Of a stretch of 43,003 bases of DNA, positions 9,901 to 18,057 are shown piece by piece; the stretch's first letter is position 1, and the number at the start of each line of letters is the position of its first letter. The stretch is from an uncultured Bacteroidales bacterium (GTDB lineage: Bacteria > Bacteroidota > Bacteroidia > Bacteroidales > CAIWKO01). The position numbers and the translations under genes were made by a program. The DNA is taken from the NCBI GenBank assembly GCA_903913285.1, contig CAIWKO010000005.1, positions 1 to 43,003 on the forward strand, written 5' to 3'. Below the pieces are notes generated by a model. It saw only the letters and a list, made by a program, of their open reading frames with translations. It was not told where the DNA came from and did no database searches.

Positions 9901-10641
9901 ATAGCCAAACTTATCTAAATACTGAGAAGTAGCTCCTTCAAAACCAAATCCAAATTCTCGTGAAGCACCCTTTGTTGAAATTGAAAGTATACCACCTGTT
10001 GCATCCCCATATTGTGCTGGTGTTCCACCTGTCAAAACAGTAACCTGTTCGATAGCTGCCTTTGGAACAGCAGTAGCACCTCTAACTTTAACGCCGTCCA
10101 CATAGGTAACTGTGCCTTCACCTCGAGCACCACGAATACTACCCATCTGTCCATCCTGAGAGAATACTCCTCCAACCTGAATAGCAACAGATTCTGCTGA
10201 ACGACCAGGCATTTTAGAAATTTCTTCTGATGTCATTGTTCCACCAGAAGTAGTTTGATCTTTACTAATCAATGGAACTTTATAATCAACAACTTCAAAA
10301 GTTGCAATATTAATAGTAGTTGACTCCATCTGAATATCTTGAAAGGTGATTTGATTAGCAATAATCACCAAGTTCGCAACCATAATTGGTTTATAACCAA
10401 CATAAGATGCTTTAACATCGTATTTTCCAGGAGGAATTGGTTTGATAGTATAATTTCCGTCAAAATCAGAAGTTGTACCTCCAGATTGCTTGCCGCCCTG
10501 TTCAATGATTATATTGGCAAAAGGAACAGGTTCATTGGTTCCTTTATCTGTAATCTTTCCTTTTAAAGATCCAGACTGCGAAAATGCCATCAAATTTGCT
10601 GTTAGTATCACAGCCGCTGAAATAAGTAACTTTCGAAGCAT
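6979..10641 (-). CDS. TonB-dependent outer-membrane receptor with carboxypeptidase-regulatory-like domain
   Basis: 1220 aa. Signal peptide at 1-21 (ending AFSQ), then a CarboxypepD_reg-like domain (about 24-110: GKITDKGTNEPVPFANIII), then a TonB plug (about 130-235: SIRGARGEGTVTYVDGVKVRG), then a long barrel ending in phenylalanine (RIRLGISFGF), as outer-membrane barrels do. The layout resembles SusC-type transporters, but no SusD gene follows. Instead the partners are a giant secreted protein and a PorV-like barrel, so import of a glycan is not supported. It may act as an energised docking or export-coupled component (inference). It is the first gene of the operon and is preceded by two candidate promoters and a LytTR-type site. 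Confidence 0.9.
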   Translation of the reverse strand: MLRKLLISAAVILTANLMAFSQSGSLKGKITDKGTNEPVPFANIIIEQGGKQSGGTTSDFDGNYTIKPIPPGKYDVKASYVGYKPIMVANLVIIANQITFQDIQMESTTINIATFEVVDYKVPLISKDQTTSGGTMTSEEISKMPGRSAESVAIQVGGVFSQDGQMGSIRGARGEGTVTYVDGVKVRGATAVPKAAIEQVTVLTGGTPAQYGDATGGILSISTKGASREFGFGFEGATSQYLDKFGYNLVAMNIQGPLIKGRDSTQPTALLGYFIAADYTYQKDPNPFYIGSWKAKDDIVSTIQQTPLVPTGKGSGTYKAGEFLLNSDLQNITSKLNSQNNDLNLNGKIDVRTSNSTNLTFGGSWNTNWGHDYIKSFSLLNWQKDPNDKSSTWRVYGRFTQRFPTAGDSKATVKNIYYSIQGDYSKYTHTVEDAEFKDDLFKYGYIGKFKTYTAKSYEKGNDQTTGINAYLHNGFADTLVTFEKTDINAILANYTQSYYDLYNTPEGHYRNLDQILLGGGLINGEFLSQNTIYGLWSNVGMPYDSYSHYETTQLGISATASADIGNHAIQLGFSYEQRQDRSIAYSPVELWSILRQQVNKHIKQLDLLNPHLVYDAYGVFQDTIWYDRKYSETEQALVDYNLREKLGLATNGTDWIDVYSYDPTTFKVDMFSADELLNSGQSVVSYYGYDHTGKKLKSRPSFDDFFTATDASGRYTRLKAAFEPIYIAGYIQDKFAFNDLIFNVGLRLDRYDANQKVLKDPYLLYEAKTVKEVSALNGSSVLHPSNMGSDYVVYVDDVKNPTAIKGYRNGSTWYNAQGTEISDPSAIETSSGIAPYLVDPSQVQVNSSAFTDYKPQINLMPRISFSFPISDQALFFAHYDVLTQRPSSGNIMDPTQYFFIYTQGLNAINNPNLKSEKTIDYELGFQQILSKSSSLKISAYYREQRNMIEAYRYSGAYPVSYISYNNIDFGTVEGLTLSYDLRRTGNVRLMASYTLQFASGTGSNSESGLNLVQTGQPNLRTITPLDFDRRHAFTASLDYRYSEGKEYNGPKITRKIKGTDKVKTVQLLKNTGLNISFNGGSGIPYSKSATIVGTQVGTGTYQLDGQINGSRMPWQFRIDARLDKDIEIKTGKKGHKGAKAFDMNIYLEVLNVLNTKNILSVYRATGNPNDDGYLSASQFQAQIEAQTSEAAYRDQYAISVNNPSNYSLPRRIRLGISFGF

Positions 10642-10704
10642 ATGTGTTTTTTTATGTATTAATGTATTAATAAAACTTAAAATTTGTTCTTATAAAAAGG
10701 TCGG

Positions 10705-10737
10705 TAAAGGTATAAATATTTGAAACAACTAACCAAA
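10705..10737 (-). promoter_or_regulatory. Candidate proximal promoter of the TonB receptor operon
   Basis: On the minus strand TTTG (10734-10737) is followed after 21 nt by TACCTTTA (10705-10712), one base off TAnnTTTG. The start would be near 10698, leaving a leader of about 57 nt. It is a second option beside the better-matching distal promoter at 10869-10899. Confidence 0.45.
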
Positions 10738-10868
10738 TATTTTTTCGTTAAAAAGTTTTATTTTATAAAACTTTGAAATTGAAGGATGTATTTATTTAGC
10801 CATATTGAAATTTTAGTTTAACATTAATTAATAATCTCGAAACAAAAAAACGCAATTAAAATTCGCAT

Positions 10869-10899
10869 CAAATTTAATATACAAATTAAAAAAAAACAA
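10869..10899 (-). promoter_or_regulatory. Distal promoter of the TonB receptor operon (TTG-N20-TAAATTTG)
   Basis: On the minus strand TTG (10897-10899) is followed after exactly 20 nt by TAAATTTG (10869-10876), a full match to the Bacteroidota consensus. The transcription start is expected near 10862, with a leader of about 220 nt. The -33 box lies 10 bp from the tandem LytTR-type repeat, a position suited to activation. Confidence 0.65.
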
Positions 10900-10909
10900 G
10901 AACAAAAAA

Positions 10910-10939
10910 GTTAACGGTAGGATAAAAAAAGTTAACGGT
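10910..10939 (-). promoter_or_regulatory. Tandem LytTR-type operator (ACCGTTAAC, 12-bp spacer, ACCGTTAAC)
   Basis: Two identical 9-mers on the minus strand (10931-10939 and 10910-10918), 21 bp apart centre to centre, separated by 12 bp. LytTR regulators typically bind direct 9-bp repeats of the form [TA][AC][CA]GTTN[AG][TG] with 12-13 bp between them; each repeat here matches 8 of 9 positions. The site lies between a LytTR gene and the receptor operon, at about -48 to -77 from the predicted start. Confidence 0.7.
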
Positions 10940-10971
10940 AAAATTTGAGGGAAAATGACCTTTTTTTTGTT

Positions 10972-11718
10972 CTATAAATTATTGATGACCAAAATAACAT
11001 TTTCCCTTTTTCTTCGTGAAACTGGAATTTTCGAATCATCATTCATAATAATATAACCACTATCATCTCTAAGATAACCCTTAATGAATCTGATATTTAT
11101 AAGATGTGATTTATGCGGTCGTAAGAATATTTTATCTCCTAAGAGTGTCTCATATTCTTTTAATGTTTTAGATATGATTAATTGGGTTCCATCTAATAAG
11201 TAAAAACGAGTATAATAACCATCTGATTCACAACGAACAATATCTTCAATATCAACAACATTAATTTTATCAGAGGTAGATAATACAATTTTTTTGGGTT
11301 CGGTTTTTGTTTTAATGTTTTCGAGAAGTACCTCAATGCTCCCGCTCATGGTCCCTGAGGTTTTTTTTTTCTCAGCTTTTTGAATAGCATTAATCAAATC
11401 AGAAGGTACAACAGGTTTTAACAAGTAATCCAAAGCACTATATTTTATAGCTTTTATTGCATACTGATCATAAGCCGTTGTAAAAATAATTTCAAAATTG
11501 GTTTCTTTTAGATCTTCAAGTAATTGGAAGCCACTTCCATCAGGCATTTGAATATCTAAGAAAACAATATCTGCGTTTTGATTACGAATAGCTTCTAATC
11601 CACTTTTATATCCATTAGCTTGATCAATAACTTCTACATTAGCACAATACCTTGAAATTAAACCCATCAGTGCATCTCTGGAAGTTTTCTCATCATCAAT
11701 AATGATTGCTTTGAGCAT
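10972..11718 (-). CDS. LytTR-family response regulator
   Basis: 248 aa. An N-terminal receiver domain (MLKAIIIDDEKTSRDALMGL; acidic pair D8-D9, phospho-acceptor D55 in FLDIQMPDGSG, T in FTTAYD, K in LLKPV) is joined to a C-terminal LytTR DNA-binding domain (about 145-245; DIVRCESDGYYTRFYL, then FLRPHKSHLIN). A longer frame to 11751 adds an unlikely N-terminus, so ATG 11718 is used. It lies 92 bp downstream of the sensor kinase on the same strand. Such regulators act as dimers on direct repeats, and a matching tandem repeat lies just past its stop, upstream of the TonB receptor operon. Confidence 0.95.
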   Translation of the reverse strand: MLKAIIIDDEKTSRDALMGLISRYCANVEVIDQANGYKSGLEAIRNQNADIVFLDIQMPDGSGFQLLEDLKETNFEIIFTTAYDQYAIKAIKYSALDYLLKPVVPSDLINAIQKAEKKKTSGTMSGSIEVLLENIKTKTEPKKIVLSTSDKINVVDIEDIVRCESDGYYTRFYLLDGTQLIISKTLKEYETLLGDKIFLRPHKSHLINIRFIKGYLRDDSGYIIMNDDSKIPVSRRKRENVILVINNL

Positions 11719-11810
11719 ATTTTTAGTTTTTATAATGGCAAAAATAAACAATTATCTGAACGATTATTCAACTTTCTTATTATTGATACCCGAAAAGAAT
11801 GAAGCAATAA

Positions 11811-14800
11811 TCAGTTCTCTTTAAAAATTATTATTATTTCAACTTTTGTTCCATTTGCCACATTATTAATATCTTTTAAATCAGTTATTGTAACATTCAC
11901 CATGTCTTTATCTCGTTCGTTTAGAAGTTCTAGTCTTTTTTGGGTGATAAGCATTCCCCGAGATTTGTGTTTTAGGTCGGAATGAGCCTTTATTTCAATT
12001 GCTTTTTCTCTACCAATACCATCATCTTCAACAGTACATAACAAGTATTTTTCATCAAGTAATTTAAGAGAAATTTTTATGAAACCATTTTCAACCTTAT
12101 TCAAAATTCCATGAATAATAGCGTTTTCAATATAAGGTTGAATGATCGTTGGAGGGATTTCAATAAATTCAGTATCAATGTTTGAATCAATATCAAATTC
12201 GTAATTGAACTTATTATCAAAACGTAATTGCTCAATATCAAGGTATATACTCATAGATTTTATTTCATCGCTCACAGGAACAAAAGATTGTTGAGAATGG
12301 GAAAGAATAAACCGCATTAATTGCGAAAATTTCGCCAAATAATGTATTGCCTTATCTGTATCATTTGCAATTACAAAACTTTGGATTGAATTTAAGGAAT
12401 TAAAGATAAAATGAGGATTCATTTGGAGTCTTAATGCAGTTTGTTCGAGACTAAACATTTGCTTTTCAATTTCAAGCATTCGTTTTTCATCTTCATGTTT
12501 TAATCTAATAGTTCTTAAACGATTATAGATAATGTAGCTTCCAATAAATGCAATAAAAAATACGGATCCTATTCTAAACCACCAGGTACGCCACCATGGA
12601 GGTGAGATAATTATTGTGATTGATATTCCTGCATCATTCCATATACCATCACTATTCGATCCTTTGATCTTAAATGTATAGGTTCCCGGAGGTACACGAG
12701 TATAACCTGCAAATCTTTTATAAGCATCGCAATAATTCCAATTATTGTCAAAGTTTTCTAATTTGAAGGCATATTTATTTTTTTGGGGATTGGAAAAGTC
12801 CAGAGCTGCGAATTCAAATGAAAAGAAGTTATCATCGTATGATAATAATATAGAATCACCGTTAGATATTTCAATCGGTTCAGGTTTGTCAAATATTTTA
12901 AATCCTGAAATAATAATAGGAGGAACAAAATTATTATCAGCGATTTTTGCTGGATAAAATGAATTGAATCCATTCATACCACCAAAAAACATTTCATCAT
13001 TTTGTAAGTTGTGATATGCAGCATTTAAATTAAATTCGTTACTTTGAATGCCATCTTTCACATCATAATTTACAAAGGTTTCATTGGTTTTATTGAAACA
13101 GGTTAGTCCATAATTGGTTGTTATCCATAAACAGTTGAGTTTATCTTCAAAAACATTATAAGTTACATTGTTTGGGAGCCCATTTTCTTCTAAAAAGTAC
13201 TTAATTTCCCCTGTATGGCGGTTGAATTTATTTATTCCACCTCCGCAAGTTGTAATCCACAATATCCCATCTTTGTCTTCGAACATTGAAAAAATTTTAT
13301 CTGAACTAAGGGTATTGTATTTTCTGTCGTTCCTTTTATAGCAATAAAATTCTCCAGTTTTCGGATTGAAGCAGTTTAACCCTCCAAGTGTACACAACCA
13401 TATGATTCTTTCTTTATCTTCATACATGTAATACACACCATTATTTGAGATTGAATTTTTGTCCAAAGGATTATTTAAATAACGTTTAAAGGAATTGTTT
13501 TCAGGCATATATAAGTTTAATCCCTTATCAGTCCCAATCCAAATATTTTTCAAATGGTCTTCAAGAACAAAATTTATTCGGTTGAAACTTAAACTTTGTG
13601 GATTAGATAAATCATTAGAATAATTGATAAAAGTCTTGGAGGTAGGATCGTACTTACAAATTCCTGCATCAAAAGTGCCAATCCAATAAAATCCTTTGCT
13701 GTCTTGAAATACAAGCCGAGTTAAATTGCTAGGAATAGAGTTGCTATTATTTGGGTTATGTTTTAAAAAAGAAAATTTTCGGGATGTTGTGTCATAGATA
13801 TTTATTCCGTTATCAGTAGCAATCCACAATTTCCCTTTATTATCCTGAAAGATAGACCATACATTATTATTATTTAAACTATTTTCATCATTTGATAAAT
13901 GTTGAAAGTGGTTAAAACGGTTTGAGTATTTATCAATCTTACTAACTCCTTTCCATGCAGTAGCTACCCAAATAATTCCTGATTTATCCTGATAAATGGA
14001 TTTAATATAATCGTTGCTTAAACTTCTGCTATTATATATATCACTGAAAAAATGAATAAAATTATTATTTTTTTTGTCAAATTTGTTCAAACCTCCACCA
14101 TAAGTTCCAACCCAAAAATTACTTTCGTTATCTTTCATTATGCACGTAGTATTATTACTACTAAGGGAAAATTTGTCATTTTCATTATGGTAATAATGAA
14201 TAAATTTTTTTGTAGAAAAATTGTAAACATCCAATCCTCCATTTGTACATATCCAAAGGTTTCCTTGTTTGTCATATAGTATATCCAAAACCAAATCATT
14301 ACTAATTGTATTAGAATTGCTAGAATTATAATACCAATGTGAAAAAACTCTTGCTTTTGTATTAAAATAATTCAATCCTTCATTTGTTCCAAACCAAATA
14401 TTACCAGCAGCATCAGGCAAAATACAATTGATATTATTGTTACTTGGACTGTTGGCATTATTTGGATTTAATCTGAAATGATAAAAATATCCTGTACGTT
14501 TATCAAGTTTATTTAACCCATTGTTGGTCCCTATCCATAATATATTTTCATTTTCTTCTACAATACATAAAATAGTATCACTACTTATACTAAAGGGATT
14601 GTTTGGGTCTTTTTTATACTGGGTGAATTTTTGATCTTTACGATTATAACTATTAAGTCCTGTTTCAGTTCCAATCCAAATTATTCCTTCTTTATCTTCA
14701 AGTAATGCATAGATTGTCTGGTTGCTAAGTTCATTTGTGTTTCCGCTGATTGTAGATTTGAAAGTTACAAAGCTATACCCATCAAAACGGTTTAACCCAT

Positions 14801-15020
14801 CCCATGTTCCAATCCACATATATCCTTTGGAATCCTGTAAAATGCAATTAGCAGAGTTTTGAGATAAACCCTTTTCAACTTTAAAATTTTCTGAAGTAAT
14901 CCTGTCGAATTTAATATCTGCATTATTTTGTGAATTAGCATTGGGTAAAAAAGATGCTATAAAAATTGTCAGCCATAAATAGCTTAAATAGTTTACAATA
15001 TGCTTACTAAAATTTTTCAA
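11811..15020 (-). CDS. Two-component sensor kinase: periplasmic Reg_prop propellers, Y_Y_Y domain, LytS-type kinase
   Basis: 1069 aa. Signal peptide (1-31, ending NANSQ), then about 14 propeller-blade repeats of the form D-x-x-G-x-x-W-I-G-T (the first is DSKGYMWIGTWDGLNRF), enough for two seven-bladed propellers. A Y_Y_Y domain follows (about 710-790), then one membrane span (about 810-830, WFRIGSVFFIAFIGSYIIYN). The cytoplasmic part is a PF06580-type kinase: H870 in NPHFIFNSLNS, N-box PYIENAIIHG, G-box EDDGIGREKA. Unlike hybrid HTCS sensors it has no fused receiver or AraC domain; the LytTR regulator is separate and immediately downstream. It starts 12 bp after a small lipoprotein gene. The ligand is unknown. 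Confidence 0.93.
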   Translation of the reverse strand: MKNFSKHIVNYLSYLWLTIFIASFLPNANSQNNADIKFDRITSENFKVEKGLSQNSANCILQDSKGYMWIGTWDGLNRFDGYSFVTFKSTISGNTNELSNQTIYALLEDKEGIIWIGTETGLNSYNRKDQKFTQYKKDPNNPFSISSDTILCIVEENENILWIGTNNGLNKLDKRTGYFYHFRLNPNNANSPSNNNINCILPDAAGNIWFGTNEGLNYFNTKARVFSHWYYNSSNSNTISNDLVLDILYDKQGNLWICTNGGLDVYNFSTKKFIHYYHNENDKFSLSSNNTTCIMKDNESNFWVGTYGGGLNKFDKKNNNFIHFFSDIYNSRSLSNDYIKSIYQDKSGIIWVATAWKGVSKIDKYSNRFNHFQHLSNDENSLNNNNVWSIFQDNKGKLWIATDNGINIYDTTSRKFSFLKHNPNNSNSIPSNLTRLVFQDSKGFYWIGTFDAGICKYDPTSKTFINYSNDLSNPQSLSFNRINFVLEDHLKNIWIGTDKGLNLYMPENNSFKRYLNNPLDKNSISNNGVYYMYEDKERIIWLCTLGGLNCFNPKTGEFYCYKRNDRKYNTLSSDKIFSMFEDKDGILWITTCGGGINKFNRHTGEIKYFLEENGLPNNVTYNVFEDKLNCLWITTNYGLTCFNKTNETFVNYDVKDGIQSNEFNLNAAYHNLQNDEMFFGGMNGFNSFYPAKIADNNFVPPIIISGFKIFDKPEPIEISNGDSILLSYDDNFFSFEFAALDFSNPQKNKYAFKLENFDNNWNYCDAYKRFAGYTRVPPGTYTFKIKGSNSDGIWNDAGISITIIISPPWWRTWWFRIGSVFFIAFIGSYIIYNRLRTIRLKHEDEKRMLEIEKQMFSLEQTALRLQMNPHFIFNSLNSIQSFVIANDTDKAIHYLAKFSQLMRFILSHSQQSFVPVSDEIKSMSIYLDIEQLRFDNKFNYEFDIDSNIDTEFIEIPPTIIQPYIENAIIHGILNKVENGFIKISLKLLDEKYLLCTVEDDGIGREKAIEIKAHSDLKHKSRGMLITQKRLELLNERDKDMVNVTITDLKDINNVANGTKVEIIIIFKEN

Positions 15021-15032
15021 CAGTAATTCCTC

Positions 15033-15368
15033 TTATTTTGCATTTCGTTGTGACTTGCCTTTTTTCTTTTTTGGAGTGAACCAACGTTGCAGAAAGTTAG
15101 GTTTTTTATGTTCTCTGGCAATTTCAGATTTTCTTGCAGTTTGGCGCATCATTTTCTTTGTGTTTCCATCCTGCATCTGATAATGACGTTCAATAGCATC
15201 CTTATATGCTTGTTGGGCTTCTTTGTCTTTTTGCTTTTTGTCTTTTTCAAATTGTCTTCTCCTGACATTTTCCTGATGTTTACTTTGTTGGAATTTGCTG
15301 CAACCATCAAATGAAAAGACAATTGTAATGGCCAATACTATAAAAATAAATTTTTTGAAAACGTTCAT
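15033..15368 (-). CDS. Small basic lipoprotein, first gene of the sensor operon
   Basis: 111 aa with a lipoprotein signal (MNVFKKFIFIVLAITIVFSFDGC, lipobox cysteine near residue 23). The rest is highly charged and probably helical (many K, R, Q, E), ending in a lysine-rich tail (RWFTPKKKKGKSQRNAK). No domain recognised. It sits 12 bp upstream of the sensor kinase on the same strand, which suggests cotranscription and perhaps an accessory role at the membrane, but this is only context. Similar short lysine-rich lipoproteins occur widely in Bacteroidota. Confidence 0.75.
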   Translation of the reverse strand: MNVFKKFIFIVLAITIVFSFDGCSKFQQSKHQENVRRRQFEKDKKQKDKEAQQAYKDAIERHYQMQDGNTKKMMRQTARKSEIAREHKKPNFLQRWFTPKKKKGKSQRNAK

Positions 15369-15513
15369 TTCCTTGTCGAGTTTCGTTAATTTTGTGTTTG
15401 ATTTGAATCGATAAATATATAAAAGTTTTTTTTGGAAATGGATTAATAAAAATAATTAATAATAAAATTATCCACAATTTAATGCGTTATTTGTTTGTTT
15501 TTGTTATTAACTC

Positions 15514-15942
15514 ATGAAAAGAGTATTTAATATTTTTTTTCTAATTATTTTTTTTTCATTTCTTTTTATTTCCTGTAAGAAAGATAATAAAAACCCTGTT
15601 CCTTATGTTTATGTGAGCTTCTACTTGAACATTTCTTCCACATTATATATAGATCTGGCTTCGGTTGGTGGATGGGAAAATCTTACTGGGGGTTATAGAG
15701 GAGTTGTTGTTTATAGAGAAGCATCAGACCAATTTGTGGCTTTTGACAGAGCATGTCCATACGATTGGCAAACGGATTCTGCTTATGTAAGTGTTGAACC
15801 ATCCGGACTTGTTATTAAATGCAAAAGTTGTGGTTCAGAATATTTAATTATTGATGGTTCAGTGGTGAAAGGACCAGCCACATACCCTCTAAAACAATAT
15901 AATACAAGTTTCGACGGACTAACTTTACATGTTTATAATTAA
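15514..15942 (+). CDS. Rieske-fold-like lipoprotein lacking both histidine ligands
   Basis: 142 aa. Lipobox FLFISC (C21), then a domain with the Rieske pattern: first ligand loop at C81-P-Y83 (DRACPYDW) and second at C103-K-S-C106-G-S (IKCKSCGSEYLIIDGSVVKG), followed by GPATYPLKQY, the conserved end of Rieske domains. A true Rieske site is CxH and CxxH; here the histidines are replaced by Tyr83 and Cys106. A normal [2Fe-2S] Rieske cluster is therefore unlikely. Three cysteines remain that might bind another metal or form a disulfide. It lies 12 bp upstream of an M1 aminopeptidase gene. Confidence 0.8.
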   Translation: MKRVFNIFFLIIFFSFLFISCKKDNKNPVPYVYVSFYLNISSTLYIDLASVGGWENLTGGYRGVVVYREASDQFVAFDRACPYDWQTDSAYVSVEPSGLVIKCKSCGSEYLIIDGSVVKGPATYPLKQYNTSFDGLTLHVYN

Positions 15943-15954
15943 TTAAAAAATCTT

Positions 15955-17892
15955 ATGAAAAAAATTATTACAACTTATTTATTGATTAGCATTTATTTAG
16001 TTGCATTTTCCCAGCAAATACCTGATAAAGATTTTACAAAAAAAATTGCGCTTCAGGAAGCAAAGAGTCACGAGAAACTATTTAAACTTGGAAACTCCAA
16101 AATGGGAGATAATTACGACCTTATTTATCATAGGATGAATTGGTTTGTTAATCCTGCTGTAAATTATATAAGTGGTTCCGTAACCTCTTATTTTAAGGCT
16201 GTTACTACAATGAGTACGATGCAGTTTGAGCTTACAGACACTCTTACAGTAGATTCGATAAAGTATCATAATACGAAACTCACAACTTATACACATGCTT
16301 TAAACGTAATATCAATTACTTTGCCATCAGCAATACCTGTAAATCATATGGATTCAATTACAGTGTTTTATCAAGGAGCCCCTCCCCAGGGAGTTGGTTT
16401 TGGTTCATTCATTCAGGAAACTCATAGTGGCACCCCGATAATATGGACACTTTCTGAACCATTTGGAGCTCCGGATTGGTGGCCATGTAAAAATTCTTTA
16501 AGCGATAAAATAGATTCGATTGATGTTATTGTTACAACTCCAAGTGCATACAGAGTGGGAAGTAATGGACTATTGCTTTCAGAAACAACGGTTGGTGCGA
16601 ATAAAATCTATCATTGGAAACATAAGTATCCGATTGCAACGTATCTTATCGCTATTGCAGTTACTAACTATCAGGTATATACTATTTCTGCACCTTTGCA
16701 CAGTGGAACAATTCAAATTCTGAATTATGTTTATCCTGAAAACATTACAGATGCACAAACAAATCTTCCATTGTTAATTCCTGTTATTCAACTTTATGAT
16801 AGTTTGTTTTCAGATTATCCGTATATGAATGAGAAATATGGCCATGCGCAATTTAACTGGGGTGGAGGAATGGAACATCAAACCATGACTTTCTTGATTA
16901 ATTTTGGAATTGACCTGATGGCTCACGAACTAGGACATCAATGGTTTGGGGATAAAGTAACGTGCAAAAGTTGGCATGATATCTGGCTTAACGAAGGATT
17001 TGCAACTTATTTAACGGGACTTACCTATAAATTTTTACACGATGCTAATTCATTTATTACCTGGAAACAGAATAATATCAGCGATATAATCTCACAGACA
17101 GATGGTTCGGTATATTGTGATGATACGACTTCAGTTAACAGGATTTTTGACGGTCGCTTATCATACAGCAAAGGTGGAATGGTATTAAATATGCTTAGAT
17201 GGAAAATTGGCGATTCCGCATTTTTTAGTTGTATGAAAAGCTATATTACGGATGCACAATTGGCGTATGGCTTTGCTGGAACATCAAATTTTCAGGATCA
17301 TGCTGAAACAGCTTCAGGGATTAGTTTGACGGAATTTTTTAATGATTGGGTTTATAATCAGGGGTTCCCATCATATTCGCTTAATTGTACTGCTTATGCC
17401 GATAGTACAATTAATATGGTAATATCCCAAACACAATCTCATCCCTCAGTTACATTTTTCGAAATGCCGGTGCCTATTAAATTCTCAAACGGCGTGAAAG
17501 ATACGCTGTTAGTTTTTGATAATACTACGAATAATCAGTCATTTAATGCACAATTAAAATTTATTCCTAATACAATTACTTTTGATCCTGAATCGGATCT
17601 GGTTGCTCAATTGATTTCAAGCAATATTGTATATAGTGTGAAGGAGAATTCCGAAAATTCAATTAAGATAGGCCCAAATCCATGTTCTAATTCTATTCTG
17701 ATAGAAAATCTTGGCAATACTGCTGAAAATATTGAAATTTATGATGTTAGTGGAAAATTGATTCAAAAAATAGATCTAAACAATGGGATAGATAAGCTGA
17801 CTTTAGATTTTTCAGATTTTCAAAAAGGAGTTTATATCATTAAACTCATTACTTCGAACAATAATATTATTAAGAAAATCGTTAAGGTTTAA
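15955..17892 (+). CDS. M1 family aminopeptidase with T9SS type A sorting domain
   Basis: 645 aa, secreted. Signal peptide at 1-19 (ending VAFSQ). The gluzincin core shows GGGMEHQ (about 303-309), where M1 enzymes usually have GAMEN, then HELGH (zinc ligands H324 and H328, catalytic E325) and the third ligand E347 in WLNEGFATY. It removes N-terminal residues from peptides. The C-terminal ~80 residues form a type IX sorting domain: IGPNPCSNSILIEN, then IEIYDVSGKLIQKIDL, then GVYIIKLITSNN, ending KKIVKV. This predicts export through T9SS and either release or surface attachment. It follows the Rieske-like lipoprotein by 12 bp. Confidence 0.93.
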   Translation: MKKIITTYLLISIYLVAFSQQIPDKDFTKKIALQEAKSHEKLFKLGNSKMGDNYDLIYHRMNWFVNPAVNYISGSVTSYFKAVTTMSTMQFELTDTLTVDSIKYHNTKLTTYTHALNVISITLPSAIPVNHMDSITVFYQGAPPQGVGFGSFIQETHSGTPIIWTLSEPFGAPDWWPCKNSLSDKIDSIDVIVTTPSAYRVGSNGLLLSETTVGANKIYHWKHKYPIATYLIAIAVTNYQVYTISAPLHSGTIQILNYVYPENITDAQTNLPLLIPVIQLYDSLFSDYPYMNEKYGHAQFNWGGGMEHQTMTFLINFGIDLMAHELGHQWFGDKVTCKSWHDIWLNEGFATYLTGLTYKFLHDANSFITWKQNNISDIISQTDGSVYCDDTTSVNRIFDGRLSYSKGGMVLNMLRWKIGDSAFFSCMKSYITDAQLAYGFAGTSNFQDHAETASGISLTEFFNDWVYNQGFPSYSLNCTAYADSTINMVISQTQSHPSVTFFEMPVPIKFSNGVKDTLLVFDNTTNNQSFNAQLKFIPNTITFDPESDLVAQLISSNIVYSVKENSENSIKIGPNPCSNSILIENLGNTAENIEIYDVSGKLIQKIDLNNGIDKLTLDFSDFQKGVYIIKLITSNNNIIKKIVKV

Positions 17893-17988
17893 GTGCTTTA
17901 TTAAGAAATGTTGGCTTGAAAATTTAATTTTATTTTCAAGAATATTCATTAATAACTCTATTTTTTAGACAGTTATTTAAGTAAAAAC

Positions 17989-18019
17989 TTGACTTCTGCC
18001 TAAAAAATGCGTAAATTTG
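17989..18019 (+). promoter_or_regulatory. queA promoter (TTG-N20-TAAATTTG)
   Basis: TTG at 17989-17991, 20 nt, then TAAATTTG at 18012-18019: a full match to the Bacteroidota consensus. The start is expected near 18026 with a leader of about 32 nt before the queA ATG. Confidence 0.7.
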
Positions 18020-18057
18020 CACACGTTTTTTAATTTATTATTAATAATTTGTAAGTT

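Noticed and set aside
6979-10641. SusC of a polysaccharide utilisation locus
   Set aside because: No SusD, glycoside hydrolase or sulfatase gene is adjacent; the partners are a secreted giant protein and a PorV-like barrel.
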